In this document: positions 1-7,790 of the stretch, piece after piece
Position numbering within the stretch: the stretch's first letter is position 1
Layout: each line of letters starts with the position of its first letter
Assembly: GCA_963974345.1 (NCBI GenBank)
Contig: CAXBBW010000020.1
Coordinates: 4,774-68,773 of the forward strand
DNA length: 64,000 nt
Direction: 5' to 3'
Source: RHLJ01 sp963974345
Lineage (GTDB): Bacteria > Bacteroidota > Rhodothermia > Balneolales > Balneolaceae
Notes under the pieces: generated by a model
The model's database searches: none
Told to the model about the DNA's origin: nothing
What the model saw: only the letters and a program-made list of their open reading frames with translations
Made by a program: the position numbers and the translations under genes

Positions 1-96
1 TAAACATTCCCTTGCTACAATAATATTTTCAGATAACTCTTTTGGAAATTGGTCCTTTAAAGCATCCCCATTCAGAATATGAAACTGTTCTTTCAT
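1..96 (-). CDS. DUF1835 domain protein, N-terminal fragment (partial)
   Basis: An open frame reads from an ATG at 96 off the left edge of the window, giving 32 residues without a stop. Near the N-terminus it has HILNGDAL, which resembles the opening strand and loop of DUF1835 proteins (a hydrophobic strand followed by NGD). It starts 12 bases after the stop of the DUF368 gene on the same strand, so it is probably the last or a later member of the pcm-DUF368 operon. The function of DUF1835 is unknown. The call rests on the N-terminal motif only, because the rest lies outside the window. Confidence 0.6.
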   Translation of the reverse strand, partial: MKEQFHILNGDALKDQFPKELSENIIVARECL

Positions 97-108
97 ATTA
101 TTTGATCT

Positions 109-1248
109 TTACTCTTTTACTTCTCTTAATTTATCTAAACCACCCACCATTATTACCCCAACAAGCATCCCTAATATTCCACCCCAAATATTCGGAGTTT
201 CCTTGCCGTTTGAACCAATACTACCCGGTATATAAGGCGAAGATTTGATGAGCTTTTTCTTAATGGTTTGAACTTGAATTGTATTAGTATTTACCTGTTC
301 ACCTAATCGTTCAAACTCTGGAAGATTTTCGTTTGGATTTTCTTTCAACTCTAGAACTCTTATATCTAGAATACTAACTACTTCTACTTCCCGAACCTGT
401 TCTATAAACTCTCTGTGTTGAAATGGCCAAATCACAAATAAAGACCCAATCAAAAAACCTATAAGAACCGAAATAGTTTGTGCATGAAACTTCCCCAATA
501 GCCAAGATAAAAACCTGGAAAAAAGAGTAAGGCCTACTAATGCACCCAACATAAATGGCATCAATCCAATAATTCCGTCCATTGTTTCTTCTCCCCCAAT
601 CATTCCTATTTGAGTGAGCAGATAGTCATATTTCCTCATTATTAATAAAAGATATGACCCAGAAATACCTGGTAAAATCATAGCGCATATAGCTATTGCA
701 CCACTCACAAATACAAAAAGTGGATGGTCAGGGGTGTCGGCTGGTACAAGACTTACAATCCATAACCCAAATCCCATCCCCGCAATTAAAGAAATCAATT
801 CTTTAATTTTAAATTCCTTAAGGGTTTTAATAAGGATGTAAATTGAGCCAACAATCAATCCAAAAAATATTCCATATACGATTTCTGGATGAGTAAACAT
901 ATATACCTGAAGTGGAACTACTTTTGTGAAAAATGCCAAAGCACTGAAAATTCCCGAAAACAAAACAACTAGGAAAAATACATGTAGTTGGTTAAATGCA
1001 ACTTTCCACTTGAACGTAAAGAGGTTTTTGATAAAGGTAACATCCGCGCTTTTGATTGCATTAAGAAGCCGTTCATAAATGCCAAGAATTAAAGCCATTG
1101 TTCCACCACTAACTCCTGGTACAATATCAGCCGATCCCATCAGAAAGCCCTTTATTGCAAGAAATGGAGCTTCTTTTAAGGTAGTTTTGTCTTCATTCAG
1201 GGTTTTCTTTTCCTCTTTCAAATCAGTTATCCCACCCTTTTTCACCAA
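109..1248 (-). CDS. DUF368 membrane protein (PopT-type, putative undecaprenyl-phosphate translocase)
   Basis: A 379-residue polytopic membrane protein. Residues about 33-57 carry the family signature FLMGSADIVPGVSGGTMALI, and a second glycine-rich motif (MILPGISGSYLLL) lies near residue 190. This internal repeat of PGxSG motifs is typical of DUF368. DUF368 proteins (PopT) have been reported as translocases that recycle the C55-phosphate lipid carrier across the inner membrane; that role is inferred here from the family. A soluble segment of about 60 residues precedes the last membrane helix. The listed start (TTG) overlaps pcm by 26 bases. A TTG at 1221, one base after the pcm stop, is an equally plausible start. 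Confidence 0.88.
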   Translation of the reverse strand: MVKKGGITDLKEEKKTLNEDKTTLKEAPFLAIKGFLMGSADIVPGVSGGTMALILGIYERLLNAIKSADVTFIKNLFTFKWKVAFNQLHVFFLVVLFSGIFSALAFFTKVVPLQVYMFTHPEIVYGIFFGLIVGSIYILIKTLKEFKIKELISLIAGMGFGLWIVSLVPADTPDHPLFVFVSGAIAICAMILPGISGSYLLLIMRKYDYLLTQIGMIGGEETMDGIIGLMPFMLGALVGLTLFSRFLSWLLGKFHAQTISVLIGFLIGSLFVIWPFQHREFIEQVREVEVVSILDIRVLELKENPNENLPEFERLGEQVNTNTIQVQTIKKKLIKSSPYIPGSIGSNGKETPNIWGGILGMLVGVIMVGGLDKLREVKE

Positions 1249-1906
1249 TTAATGGCACAAATTTAAAGTTGTCTAATTCTTCTTGTTGATATTCGGTTTT
1301 AGAAACCCGAGTAATTTTAATCATCATTTGTTTTTTATCATCGCCAACTGGGATGACTAATCGCCCCCCAATATTCAATTGATTGATCAAATCTTCAGGC
1401 ACAACAGGAGCCCCAGCTGTTACCACAATTCCATCGTAAGGTGCGTAGGTATTCCAACCTAATGTGCCATCTCCGGCTTTAAGCATTGCCCTATAACCTT
1501 GTTTACGAAGTGCGTCTTTCGCCCTGTGATATAACTCATTATGTCGTTCAACGCTATATACGGTGGCTCCCAATTCACATAAAACCATACATTGATAGCT
1601 TGATCCCGTCCCGATTTCCAGAATTTTATCTCCACTTTTAATCTCAAGCAATTCAGTTTGTTTTGCTACTGTATATGGTTGTGAGATAGTTTGTCCCATT
1701 CCAATTGGAAGTGCAGTATCGTTATATGCTTTTGAATGAAGTGCAGTATCAATTAGAGAATGGCGAGGAATTTTACCAATTGCCATTAACACTCTTTCAT
1801 CTTCAATACCTTTCTCTCGTAGCTCTTCAACTAGTTTTTTCCTAGGACGTGCAAATCGGCGGTCTTCTACCACAATATTTGTTTCTGAGATTAAAATTGT
1901 GCTCAA
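1223..1906 (-). CDS. pcm: protein-L-isoaspartate O-methyltransferase
   Basis: A 227-residue cytoplasmic SAM-dependent methyltransferase that repairs isoaspartyl residues in aged proteins. Visible family features are the substrate-side IGMGQTISQPYTVA stretch (about residues 68-81), the SAM-binding motif I ILEIGTGSSYQ (about 94-104), and GDGTLGW followed by APYDGIVVTAGA. Motif I reads GTGSSYQ where most relatives have GTGSGYQ, a mild variation. The length is normal for the family. Its 3' end runs into the DUF368 gene, so the two are probably co-transcribed. The 120-base gap upstream is shared with the divergent ZIP transporter gene. Confidence 0.95.
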   Translation of the reverse strand: MSTILISETNIVVEDRRFARPRKKLVEELREKGIEDERVLMAIGKIPRHSLIDTALHSKAYNDTALPIGMGQTISQPYTVAKQTELLEIKSGDKILEIGTGSSYQCMVLCELGATVYSVERHNELYHRAKDALRKQGYRAMLKAGDGTLGWNTYAPYDGIVVTAGAPVVPEDLINQLNIGGRLVIPVGDDKKQMMIKITRVSKTEYQQEELDNFKFVPLIGEKGWDN

Positions 1907-2026
1907 GTATAGCTATTTCGTTAGAAATTTGAAGCGACTAAATAGATTATTTATCCTGATTCTAAATTGATCGGTCACTTAGTAAGTAGTTATAACCAGA
2001 GTTATATTTAGACAACCAATTATTCT

Positions 2027-2773
2027 ATGTTATTTTTCGACTCAGTCATTTTCAAAGTATTTATTTACTCCCTTTTTACTGCCCTTGCTACAGGAATTGG
2101 AGCGCTCCCCTTTTTCTTCATTAAAAAAATTTCTAACTCTTTTCTTGGCAAAGCTAATGCAGTTGCTGCAGGTCTTATGCTTTCTGCAAGTTATAGCTTG
2201 ATTTTTGAAGGGTATAATGAGAATGAATGGATGACTTTGGTAGGTATGATTATTGGAGTTCTTCTAGTAATAATTGCAGATAAATGGATGAATAATAGCA
2301 TCGAAGTAGATGTAAAAGACCTGGTTGGAGCAGGAACTAAAAAGATGCTTCTTTTTTTAGGGATTATGACTGTCCATTCATTTGCGGAAGGCATAAGTGT
2401 AGGTGTTTCTTTTGCAAATACTATGGAGTTTGGTGTTTTTATTGCCATTGCTATTGCTGTGCATAATATACCTGAAGGTTTAGCTATAAGCCTAGTTATG
2501 GTACCGAAAGGAACATCCCCAATTAAAGCGGTAGGATGGAGTATTTTTTCAAGTTTACCTCAGCCATTGATGGCAATACCTGCTTTTTTATTTGTTGAAA
2601 CCTTTCGTGAATATTTACCTCTTGGATTAGGCCTTGCTGCTGGGGCAATGATCTGGATGGTTTTTGCGGAACTTATTCCCGAAGCTCTTCAAAAATGTGA
2701 ACCCCGTAAAATTGGTTTTTGGATAGCCATAGCAATTATGGGGATGAGTGCTTTTCAAATTCTTATTGGGTAA
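2027..2773 (+). CDS. ZIP family metal transporter
   Basis: A 248-residue inner-membrane protein with about eight hydrophobic segments. It has the two ZIP signature motifs that bind metal: HSFAEG at residues 117-122 and HNIPEG at 146-151. A conserved acidic helix, MVFAELIPEA, lies near residue 215. The variable His-rich loop usually found between helices 3 and 4 is short and not His-rich here. By family it imports divalent cations such as zinc into the cytoplasm, but the metal cannot be read from the sequence. It stands alone, divergent from pcm. Confidence 0.92.
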   Translation: MLFFDSVIFKVFIYSLFTALATGIGALPFFFIKKISNSFLGKANAVAAGLMLSASYSLIFEGYNENEWMTLVGMIIGVLLVIIADKWMNNSIEVDVKDLVGAGTKKMLLFLGIMTVHSFAEGISVGVSFANTMEFGVFIAIAIAVHNIPEGLAISLVMVPKGTSPIKAVGWSIFSSLPQPLMAIPAFLFVETFREYLPLGLGLAAGAMIWMVFAELIPEALQKCEPRKIGFWIAIAIMGMSAFQILIG

Positions 2774-2838
2774 CTATAAACTTTTTTTACGAATGGAAAC
2801 GCTATTAATGGATAGTTTGTAAAGTTAATAAATCATCT

Positions 2839-4110
2839 TTGCAACTAACCAAACGCATAGTGCTCAATAAAATTTTTGTTCTTCTATTACCTTTTCTATG
2901 TTTTCAACAAACCAAAGCTCAGGATACAACTTCAACAAACTCTTTATCTGTATATCTAGATTGCAGAGGATGTAACAGTTCATTTATTAGAAGTGAAATA
3001 AATTTTATTAATTTCGTACGAGATCAATCTGATGCTGATGTACACTTGATCATAACCAGACAAGGAACCGCCAGTGGTGGAACACAGTATACTTTGGATT
3101 TCAGAGGACAAAATCAGCTAGTTACTAAATCAGATAATTTGATTTATACATCTTACGACTCTGATACCAATGATGAAGAAAGAAACGGATTGGTTCGCTA
3201 TGTTAAATTGGGTTTTATTTCGTTTCTAAGTGAAATCGACGCTCTATCCCAATTTGATCTAACTTACAGTGGTGGAAACGGTTCGGTTGCTAAATTTCAA
3301 GATAATGATAAATGGAAGAGCTGGATATTTGAAATTGGGGGTAATAGTTGGTTTTCAGGAGAGGAAAGTCAAAACGATTTATCATTAAATGGTAGAATTC
3401 GAGTTAGGAGAACCACTGAAAAAATAAAACTAAGGCTAAATTTTGATCAAAATTATAACCGAGAAGTTTTTCGAAATATAGACTCATTAGGAGTTGAAAC
3501 TGAAGATATTTTTACAAGAGATCGACAAAGTGTTTTCGGACTGGTAGCTTGGAGCTTAGGGAATCATTGGTCTGTAGGTAGTTACTTTAGCGGAGGCTCA
3601 GATACCAGAGACAACATAGACCTTAGATATGGTGTAACCCCTGCAATTGAGTATAGTTTTTATCCATATAGTGATTTTGCTCGTCGTGAAGTTACACTCC
3701 GATATGGATTATTAACTTCAATGTATAACTACTCGGAAGCTACTATTTATGGGAAGAACTCTGAGTTGTTAACTCGTCAGGAAATCTCTTTTAATATGAA
3801 TTATACTAAGCCATGGGGAGGGATCGAAGCACGAATTAACGGGCATCATTACCTTCACGATTTCTCAAAGAACAGACTAAATATCGATTTTGAAATAGAC
3901 ATGAGAATTGTTCGTGGGTTTTCTATTTCGTTTGAAACCGGCTATGCTATCATAAACGATCAACTTTCGCTTTCAGCAGGAGGAATAACAGACAAAGAAG
4001 CGATAGCTAATACACGTCAACAGGCTACATCTTATGAATTTTGGGGATCTGTTGGTTTCGAAATTACCTTCGGCTCTATTTATGATAATGTAGTAAACAC
4101 TCGATTTTAG
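2839..4110 (+). CDS. outer-membrane beta-barrel protein of unknown function
   Basis: A protein of about 420 residues with an N-terminal signal peptide ending near KAQ. A short soluble domain follows (YLDCRGC, then IRSEINFINFVRDQSDADVH and LIITRQGTASGGTQYTL). The remaining two thirds consist of alternating amphipathic strands with aromatic girdles, as in an outer-membrane barrel, ending in Phe. I recall similar proteins with a VxLDCxxC start in Bacteroidota and relatives, but know no function. Start choice is uncertain. The TTG at 2839 lies inside CATCTTTG, which looks like a promoter -7 box. A GTG at 2860 gives a cleaner signal peptide (MLNKIFVLLLPFLCF). Confidence 0.72.
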   Translation: MQLTKRIVLNKIFVLLLPFLCFQQTKAQDTTSTNSLSVYLDCRGCNSSFIRSEINFINFVRDQSDADVHLIITRQGTASGGTQYTLDFRGQNQLVTKSDNLIYTSYDSDTNDEERNGLVRYVKLGFISFLSEIDALSQFDLTYSGGNGSVAKFQDNDKWKSWIFEIGGNSWFSGEESQNDLSLNGRIRVRRTTEKIKLRLNFDQNYNREVFRNIDSLGVETEDIFTRDRQSVFGLVAWSLGNHWSVGSYFSGGSDTRDNIDLRYGVTPAIEYSFYPYSDFARREVTLRYGLLTSMYNYSEATIYGKNSELLTRQEISFNMNYTKPWGGIEARINGHHYLHDFSKNRLNIDFEIDMRIVRGFSISFETGYAIINDQLSLSAGGITDKEAIANTRQQATSYEFWGSVGFEITFGSIYDNVVNTRF

Positions 4111-4205
4111 AAAAGTCTAACGATTCCATAACATTTCCTTTGTCTTGAGAAACCTTTCACTAAGATTGGTTAATATGTTGTTTTATTATTAATCAAGACT
4201 ATACC

Positions 4206-4829
4206 ATGTTTAAACAAAAATCAATTTCTCTAGTTCTATTTATACTATTTCTCAGCCTCCCAGTAAGTGCTCAGATTGTTCCTGATGATGCTACAAAAGT
4301 TACCCCAATCTTAGTAAACTCTACAATTCCAGATGTTTCTGTTAAAACCATTGATGGCGAAAAAGCTGCATTGAGAACTGTTGTAGCTGAAAAACCTACT
4401 ATCCTCATTTTTTATAGAGGCGGTTGGTGTCCATATTGCAGTAGACATATGGCAGAACTTCAAAAAATTGAATCCCAAATTGTTGAGCTAGGGTATCAGA
4501 TTCTTGCTATTAGCGTAGACAAACCTGAAGTTCTGAGAGAAACACTTACTAAAGGTGAACTTTCCTATTCTCTTCTTTCCGATAGTCCAGCAGATGTAAT
4601 GAAAGCTTTTGGTATTGCTTATAGAGTAGATGACAAAACTGTTGCTCGCTATAAGTCTGTTGGTATCGACTTCGAAAAAAATACTGGATATGATCATCAC
4701 ATCCTCCCTGCCCCTGCCGTATTTATTATTGATCAAGAAGGAACGGTAAAATTTCAATATGTGAATCCTGATTATAAAGAACGTATTAATGGTGATGTTT
4801 TATTAACAGCAGCCAAAGCTTATTTGTAG
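4206..4829 (+). CDS. secreted peroxiredoxin-like (AhpC/TSA, PRX-like) protein
   Basis: A 207-residue thioredoxin-fold protein. A signal peptide (residues 1-22, ending VSA before Q) sends it to the periplasm. The active site RGGWCPYCSRH holds Cys75 and Cys78, a CxxC pair in the position of the AhpC/TSA peroxidatic cysteine. The later part carries the peroxiredoxin pattern: ILAISVDKPE, then a phase with LSDSPADVMKAFG and PAPAVFIIDQEGTV. It probably reduces peroxides or exchanges disulfides outside the cytoplasm. The electron donor is not evident. Monocistronic by spacing. Confidence 0.88.
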   Translation: MFKQKSISLVLFILFLSLPVSAQIVPDDATKVTPILVNSTIPDVSVKTIDGEKAALRTVVAEKPTILIFYRGGWCPYCSRHMAELQKIESQIVELGYQILAISVDKPEVLRETLTKGELSYSLLSDSPADVMKAFGIAYRVDDKTVARYKSVGIDFEKNTGYDHHILPAPAVFIIDQEGTVKFQYVNPDYKERINGDVLLTAAKAYL

Positions 4830-4846
4830 ATTTCAATTTATCAAAT

Positions 4847-4877
4847 TGGTCGTTTGTTGCTCATAGTTGTATCTTTG
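4847..4877 (+). promoter_or_regulatory. Bacteroidota-type promoter of rlmN
   Basis: TATCTTTG at 4870-4877 matches the -7 consensus TAnnTTTG exactly, and TTGG at 4846-4849 lies 20 bases upstream as the -33 element. The G of the -7 box is only 8 bases before the rlmN ATG. Transcription from this site would give a leaderless or almost leaderless mRNA. Confidence 0.6.
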
Positions 4878-4884
4878 AAATACT

Positions 4885-5997
4885 ATGAACAACACTTCTA
4901 CCCTACAAAAAACCAACCTAAAATCCCTGACTAAAGATGAACTTCTTGCATTCTGCAACGAATTAGGACTTCCACGTTTTCGGGCTGATCAAATCTTTCA
5001 ATGGCTTTACCAAAAAGGTGCTTCTTCCTTTGAAGAAATGACTAATTTATCTAAGGATTTGAGATCAAAATTAGACGAAGTGGCCACCATCAATAGAATA
5101 TCGATTTCAAATCAGCAGGAATCAGAAGATGGAACTATTAAGTTTTTGTTTAAGCTGAATGATGAGGACAAAGATTATAAAGTAGAAGCAGTTCTTATCC
5201 CCGATTTTTTCCCTGATGGTGTCCCAAAACGACTTACGGTTTGTGTTTCTTCTCAAGTTGGATGTGTGTTTGGATGTGCATTCTGTGCCACCGGAAAAAT
5301 GGGGTTTTTCAGAAATCTCTCCCATGGTGAAGTGGTAGATCAAGTTCAGTATATCAATGCTATTACTGAAGAAAAGTATGATAAGAAAATCACCAATATC
5401 GTGTATATGGGTATGGGTGAACCTTTACATAATTATAAAGCGGTGGTGAATTCAGCAACTATTATTACCGATCCACTTAGCATTGAGCTTTCACCCAAAC
5501 GAATTACTGTTTCTACTGTTGGGTTAACAAAGCAAATTAAACAGCTAGCTGATGATGAAGAACCTTTCAATTTAGCTATTTCTCTTCATGCAGCCAGCGA
5601 TGATAAGCGCGATAAGATCATGCCTATCAATAATTCTATGAACCTCGAAAGTCTTGAGGAGGCTGTAAGGTATTATCATCGAAAAACAGAACGATCTCTT
5701 ACCTATGAATATTTGTTATTTGATGGATTTAATGATTCTCCTGAAGATGCCCGAAACCTTTCTAAAATTGTGAAATGGGCTCCTAGCAAAGTGAATATCA
5801 TTATGTATAATAATGTTGCTGGCGTAGAACTTCATAGAGCTAGGGAAGAGCGATTGGATTCGTTCTTAAAAGCGTTAATTAAATATGATGTACGTGCAAC
5901 TGTCCGTCGTAGCCGTGGTGATGATATTGATGCCGGGTGTGGTCAACTTGCAATTAGAGAAGGAAGTCCTCGCGGCAAAACGATCGCTAAAAAATGA
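4885..5997 (+). CDS. rlmN: 23S rRNA (adenine-C2)-methyltransferase RlmN
   Basis: A 370-residue radical-SAM enzyme that methylates A2503 of 23S rRNA and A37 of some tRNAs. The iron-sulfur cluster motif CxxxCxxC is at Cys127, Cys131 and Cys134 (GCVFGCAFCATGKMGF). The methyl-carrying cysteine is Cys352 in SRGDDIDAGCGQLA, and the other catalytic cysteine is Cys120 in RLTVCVSSQ. The GEPLHNY and SLHAASD stretches are family hallmarks. Length is standard. A strong promoter box lies directly upstream, and a bidirectional hairpin separates it from the convergent lepB. Confidence 0.97.
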   Translation: MNNTSTLQKTNLKSLTKDELLAFCNELGLPRFRADQIFQWLYQKGASSFEEMTNLSKDLRSKLDEVATINRISISNQQESEDGTIKFLFKLNDEDKDYKVEAVLIPDFFPDGVPKRLTVCVSSQVGCVFGCAFCATGKMGFFRNLSHGEVVDQVQYINAITEEKYDKKITNIVYMGMGEPLHNYKAVVNSATIITDPLSIELSPKRITVSTVGLTKQIKQLADDEEPFNLAISLHAASDDKRDKIMPINNSMNLESLEEAVRYYHRKTERSLTYEYLLFDGFNDSPEDARNLSKIVKWAPSKVNIIMYNNVAGVELHRAREERLDSFLKALIKYDVRATVRRSRGDDIDAGCGQLAIREGSPRGKTIAKK

Positions 5998-6025
5998 TTG
6001 AATTAGGAGTATTTGAATATAAAAT

Positions 6026-6068
6026 TTAAGAATAAGATTTTTAACTAGATTTGAAATCTTATTCCTAA
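6026..6068. terminator. bidirectional hairpin between rlmN and lepB
   Basis: A 15-base arm at 6026-6040 pairs with 6054-6068 with one A-C mismatch; the inner 11 base pairs (GAATAAGATTT with its complement) are perfect. The loop is 13 bases. It sits between two convergent stop codons (5997 and 6072), with AT-rich flanks on both sides, so it probably ends transcription from both directions. Confidence 0.6.
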
Positions 6069-6071
6069 TTA

Positions 6072-7196
6072 TCAATCGATAATGTGAAAAACTCTATTTA
6101 GTCTTGGAATCATATTATCATCTAATGACATCCAAACAATAAATGCTTTTCCAATAATGTGGTCTTTGGGTACAAATCCCCAAAACCGACTGTCTTCACT
6201 ATTATCACGATTATCACCCATCGCAAAATAATAATTCTGCTTTACAGTATATGTATTGGTACGCTCACCATTGATGATGAAGTTACTTCCATCACGTTCT
6301 ACAGAATTATTTTCGTAACGTTCAATCAAATCTTGATAAATAAACCAATTTTGATTTGAAAGTACTATCTCTTGTCCTTTGAATGGGACTACTATTTCTG
6401 AAAAGTGATCATGATTTCGAAATGCTTTTGAGAAATTTCCAGAACTTTGCACATATTGATAGATAGGCTCATTCTCATCAAACATATAGTAGCTTAATGA
6501 ATCAACTTCTGGCCAAGAACGTACTTCATCAGCCACTGTTTCAGTCATATTAACTTGATATGTAGTTGCCGAAATTTGACGAATAAAACGCCCTTCACCA
6601 CCAATAGAGCCAGCTCCAACTGATTCCATTTTGGCATCACTCAATCGAACTCTATCATTTAATTGAATAGTATAAAACCTTTGAAGTCCATCGTGATAGT
6701 CTTCACGTTCTCCATTCACAAATAAGATTTTATCTCTTAGTTCCAATGTATCACCTGCAATACCTACTGCACGCTTTATATAATTCGTTTTCTGTGATAT
6801 TGGTTTTACTTCCCAAGGTATATTGAAAACAATGATATCGTTTCTCTCTATGTCTCTGAACCCTGGGATTCGAGTCCAGGGAAGTTTCACTCCAGGTAAG
6901 CAAATTTGAGTGAATGGAATACAAATAGACATTGGTGTTCTCGGACCATAGGTAAGATTAGAGACAATCAAGAAATCTCCAATCAACAAATCTTTTTCCA
7001 TCGATCCAGTTGGAATTTTGTATGATCCAAAAATCAATGCTCTTAATATTGCCGCAGCTACAAATGCAAAAACTAGTGCATCAATCCATTCTCTAAGCCA
7101 CGATTTAGCTTGTTTTTCCTCTTCGTCAACTTTCTTCTTTCTTAGTTTCCAAAAAGCAGATTTCGACTGTTCTTCAGGAGCCTTATTGTCTTCCAA
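6072..7196 (-). CDS. lepB: signal peptidase I
   Basis: A 374-residue inner-membrane serine protease that removes Sec signal peptides. After a charged N-terminus there is one clear helix (about 37-56), then the catalytic Ser65 in IPTGSMEKDLLIGD and the catalytic Lys141 in NYIKRAVGIAGD. The C-terminal box MGDNRDNSEDSRFWGFVP starts near residue 326. Between the Lys box and that box lies an insert of about 180 residues, much longer than in E. coli but common in Bacteroidota-type enzymes. It is the last gene of the lepA-secreted protein-lepB operon, 10 bases after its neighbour. Confidence 0.96.
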   Translation of the reverse strand: MEDNKAPEEQSKSAFWKLRKKKVDEEEKQAKSWLREWIDALVFAFVAAAILRALIFGSYKIPTGSMEKDLLIGDFLIVSNLTYGPRTPMSICIPFTQICLPGVKLPWTRIPGFRDIERNDIIVFNIPWEVKPISQKTNYIKRAVGIAGDTLELRDKILFVNGEREDYHDGLQRFYTIQLNDRVRLSDAKMESVGAGSIGGEGRFIRQISATTYQVNMTETVADEVRSWPEVDSLSYYMFDENEPIYQYVQSSGNFSKAFRNHDHFSEIVVPFKGQEIVLSNQNWFIYQDLIERYENNSVERDGSNFIINGERTNTYTVKQNYYFAMGDNRDNSEDSRFWGFVPKDHIIGKAFIVWMSLDDNMIPRLNRVFHIID

Positions 7197-7206
7197 TGTA
7201 TTTCTA

Positions 7207-7788
7207 TTAGTTTAATTTTATGTGTGAAGGAACGTCCGTTTTTTCCTTCTTATAAACCCCATTCGCATAAGTAACTTTGTACCATTGATACCGCTCAGGA
7301 GAGTAAAAATAATCAGTATATTCTTTTGGTTGAACCTCGGTTACGAGTCTTGTAAGTGTTCGTTTCACTTGTGGCATTAAATCAATATATCTACTTGCCC
7401 CAACATACACCAGCCCATCGGCAAAAGGTCCATCTAGATCTAATACCATCATGGGGACTTCTCCATCTATTATAAACCAGTATTCAAACTGAATCGCTTG
7501 CCCCGCTCTAAGCTTACCATCATCAACAATATCTTCAATTGTTTTTGTTGGTTTACCAAACACACCTTCCAATCTAGCTCTTATCTCAATAGCTGGAATT
7601 CTATCTAAGCTATTATAATTAAAACCTTGCCCGGTCCATTTTATATCAGCAAACCGTTCTTGAAATGCTTCTGCATCTTCGATTTCTACTTTTTGGATTT
7701 TAGGTTCCTCGAATTGAGCGTAAGTTGATGAGCTTAATAACACCATCAATACAAAAAAGAATAAGAGCTGTTTTTTTGCTTCTTTCAT
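7207..7788 (-). CDS. secreted protein of unknown function in the lepA-lepB operon
   Basis: A 193-residue protein with a signal peptide (about 1-24, ending STYAQ). The rest is soluble and mixed alpha/beta, with no family I recognise. Notable stretches are FADIKWTGQGFNY, LDLDGPFADGLVYVG and a basic, Tyr-rich C-terminal part around YFYSPERYQWYKV. It starts 2 bases after the lepA stop and ends 10 bases before lepB, so it is certainly co-transcribed with them. Position next to signal peptidase suggests an envelope role, but that is only inference. Confidence 0.8.
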   Translation of the reverse strand: MKEAKKQLLFFFVLMVLLSSSTYAQFEEPKIQKVEIEDAEAFQERFADIKWTGQGFNYNSLDRIPAIEIRARLEGVFGKPTKTIEDIVDDGKLRAGQAIQFEYWFIIDGEVPMMVLDLDGPFADGLVYVGASRYIDLMPQVKRTLTRLVTEVQPKEYTDYFYSPERYQWYKVTYANGVYKKEKTDVPSHIKLN

Positions 7789-7790
7789 AA

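Noticed and set aside
42..248. A 68-codon open frame on the plus strand at the left edge
   Set aside because: It overlaps the DUF368 C-terminus and the DUF1835 start on the other strand, both of which have recognisable protein motifs.
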